Made by a program: the position numbers and the translations under genes
NCBI RefSeq assembly: GCF_001717465.1
Contig: NZ_CP017074.1
Span: 1,392,873 to 1,456,872, forward strand
Direction of reading: 5' to 3'
From: Luteimonas sp. JM171
Lineage (GTDB): Bacteria; Pseudomonadota; Gammaproteobacteria; Xanthomonadales; Xanthomonadaceae
Length of the DNA stretch: 64,000 bases
Part shown: positions 62,585 through 64,000 of the stretch, one piece after another
Position numbering within the stretch: the stretch's first letter is position 1
How the letters are laid out: each line of letters opens with the position of its first letter
Notes under the pieces: generated by a model
The model's database searches: none
What the model saw: the letters and a program-made list of their open reading frames with translations, nothing else
What the model was told of the DNA's origin: nothing

Positions 62585-63580
62585 ATGCCAAAGTCCAGGC
62601 CCAACCAGGCATTCCGGCTGTCCGTCGCTCCGATGATGGACTGGACGGACACCCATTGCCGGGTGTTCCATCGGGTGCTGGCCCCGCACGCCCGCTTGTA
62701 CAGCGAGATGGTGCATGCCAATGCGGTGATCCACGGCGACCGCTCCAGGCTGCTGGCGATGGATCCGGTGGAGCACCCGGTGGTGCTGCAGCTTGGTGGC
62801 AGCGAGCCGGCGTTGCTGGCACAGGCGGCGCGCATCGGCGCCGACCATGGTTTTGACGAGGTCAACCTCAACTGCGGCTGTCCGTCCGACCGGGTGCAGG
62901 CCGGCCGCTTTGGCGCCTGCCTGATGCGCGAACCGGCGCTGGTGGCCGATTGCGTGGCGGAGATGGCCGCCGCCTGCCCGGTGCCGGTGACCGTCAAGTG
63001 CCGGCTGGGCGTGGACGATGACAGCGAGTGGGAGCGCTTCGCCGGTTTCATCGATACCGTCGCCGCCGCCGGCTGCGCCACCTTCGTGGTGCACGCCCGC
63101 AACGCCTGGCTCAAGGGCCTGAGCCCGAAGGAAAACCGCGACGTGCCGCCGCTGCGCTACGACTGGGCATACCGGATCAAGCGCGAACGTCCCGACCTGA
63201 ACATCCTCATCAACGGCGGCATCGCCGGGGCCGACGCCGCCACCGCTCACCTGGCCCATGTCGACGGCGTGATGCTGGGGCGCGCGGCCTACCACGACCC
63301 GTACCTGCTGCACGTCCTCGACACCCGGTGGTTCGGCGGCCAGCAGCGCGAGCGCGGTGACCTCCTGCGGGCGCTGCGCCCGTATGTGGAAGCGCAGTTG
63401 GGCCGGGGCATCGCCCTCAAACACATCACCCGCCACGTGCTTGGCCTGTTCCAGGGCCAGCCGGGCGGCCGCGCCTTCCGGCGCGTGCTCAGCGAAGGCG
63501 CCCATCGGCCCGGCGCGGGCTGGGCGCTGGTTGAAGAGGCCCTGTCCCATACCCGGCGACACCAGCGCGACGCCGCCTGA
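62585..63580 (+). CDS. dusA: tRNA-dihydrouridine synthase A
   Basis: A 331-residue FMN enzyme that reduces uridines in the tRNA D-loop. RLSVAPMMDWTDTHCRVFHR is the family start (near residue 10). The catalytic Cys is in NLNCGCPSDRVQAGRFGACLM (near 99). VTVKCRLGVDD, FVVHARNAWLKGLSPKENR (DusA-specific) and LILINGGIAG-like FMN-phosphate loop, then GVMLGRAAYHDPYLL, are present. ATG 62585 (MPKSRPNQAFRLSV) is the start. It follows the polymerase gene by 50 nt, probably as a separate unit. Confidence 0.96.
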   Translation: MPKSRPNQAFRLSVAPMMDWTDTHCRVFHRVLAPHARLYSEMVHANAVIHGDRSRLLAMDPVEHPVVLQLGGSEPALLAQAARIGADHGFDEVNLNCGCPSDRVQAGRFGACLMREPALVADCVAEMAAACPVPVTVKCRLGVDDDSEWERFAGFIDTVAAAGCATFVVHARNAWLKGLSPKENRDVPPLRYDWAYRIKRERPDLNILINGGIAGADAATAHLAHVDGVMLGRAAYHDPYLLHVLDTRWFGGQQRERGDLLRALRPYVEAQLGRGIALKHITRHVLGLFQGQPGGRAFRRVLSEGAHRPGAGWALVEEALSHTRRHQRDAA

Positions 63581-63785
63581 GCGGTGAACGGCGGGGCGGC
63601 GGTTGCGCATTTCTGCTGGCCGGGCAGAATCGGAACGGCGCGGGGCTGAACACCAGATGCCGCGCAAGGGGCGAGTTAAGGACGGATTCACCCCGAAATT
63701 TCAACAATTTACGGGTCGCCCGGGAGTTCGTCGCGACAAATCACGCGTCCCGTTCACACGCCCTGCACAGCCGACTGTATTGTCC

Positions 63786-64000
63786 ATGAAGAGTGTCCCG
63801 CTCCTTTGCCTGGTCATGCCGCTGCTTGCCGCCGTCGGGATGGCGGGGGTAACGGCCCATGCCCAGCAGCGATCGCCGGAGCGCTCCGAGCAGTTCGCGA
63901 TGCGGGGCGGGGAAGACGCGGCGACGCGTTCGCAGCGACGCCAGGATTCAATGGCTGATTCCATCCGCCATGTGCGCCGCTCCAACCGTGGGCACATCAT
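63786..64000 (+). CDS. Secreted protein, N-terminal part only (runs off the window)
   Basis: The frame from ATG 63786 is open to the window end (71 codons). It encodes a signal peptide (LLCLVMPLLAAVGMAGVTAHA) followed by a charged region ending DSIRHVRRSNRGHI. This last stretch resembles the beginning of small PepSY-like periplasmic proteins, but that is a guess from a few residues. The 205-nt gap before it has an AT-richer patch (about 63695-63710) and no gene. Confidence 0.6.
   Translation, partial: MKSVPLLCLVMPLLAAVGMAGVTAHAQQRSPERSEQFAMRGGEDAATRSQRRQDSMADSIRHVRRSNRGHI

Overview
The window is GC-rich chromosomal DNA of a gammaproteobacterium. It is most likely a member of the Xanthomonadaceae/Lysobacteraceae (Lysobacter- or Luteimonas-like). 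This is inferred from gene order (topA-smg-dprA-lysM-def-fmt-rsmB; algZ-algR-hemC; lptM-dapF-DUF484-xerC-hslVU), from an HslV with a short N-terminal extension before the catalytic threonine, and from intergenic hairpin repeats of a kind I associate with this family. Most of the window is core chromosome. There is no prophage, insertion sequence or CRISPR array.

Layout. 1-8.4 kb: DNA topology, uptake and translation-start genes (topA partial, a pilin-like protein with a glutamine tract, smg, dprA, a LysM protein, def, fmt, rsmB). 8.4-10.3 kb: a lower-GC insert with a family 2 glycosyltransferase and a ricin-type lectin. 10.3-17.3 kb: envelope genes (glycosyltransferase 9, two PH-domain membrane proteins, lauroyl acyltransferase), dtd and rpoD. 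17.4-19 kb: a hairpin repeat, a thioredoxin-reductase-like flavoprotein, and a tRNA with anticodon CAU that is split by a 245-nt group I intron. 19-23.2 kb: esterase, AlgZ/AlgR-type two-component system, hemC, a DUF481 outer-membrane protein. 23.2-30 kb: a minus-strand operon for a molybdopterin/4Fe-4S/membrane-anchor oxidoreductase, resembling sulfite-oxidising SoeABC, with an SLC13 anion transporter and a tiny membrane protein between the subunits. 30-36.5 kb: a WYL regulator and two tandem S9 peptidases. 36.5-42 kb: DUF454, lptM, dapF, DUF484, xerC, a second type of hairpin repeat, hslVU. 42-48 kb: a cytochrome b561 remnant, a ClpP-fold lipoprotein, a polytopic membrane protein with DUF2249, the vitamin B6 pair pdxY-yggS, DUF808. 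48-52.6 kb: two more hairpin repeats, a Tat-exported D-aminoacylase, a flavoprotein, FKBP, a thioredoxin-like protein, a host-attachment-type protein. 52.6-59 kb: a REC-PAS-PAS-GGDEF protein, a soluble sugar dehydrogenase, an EF-hand protein, a HAD phosphatase and several small secreted proteins. 59-64 kb: a stress and DNA-repair cluster (short acidic protein, SDR, BON protein, Ku, a LigD reduced to its polymerase domain), dusA and the start of one more secreted protein.

The observations most worth following up are: the intron-split tRNA-Ile2; three copies of a repeat with an invariant 48-bp core flanked by complementary arms that differ between copies, plus a second repeat of the same architecture with an unrelated 54-bp core; -10-like hexamers sitting 6-7 nt before six start codons, suggesting leaderless mRNAs; the transporter-containing molybdoenzyme operon; and the polymerase-only LigD beside Ku.

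All assignments were made by reading the sequence and translated frames by eye. No database search or structure prediction was run.
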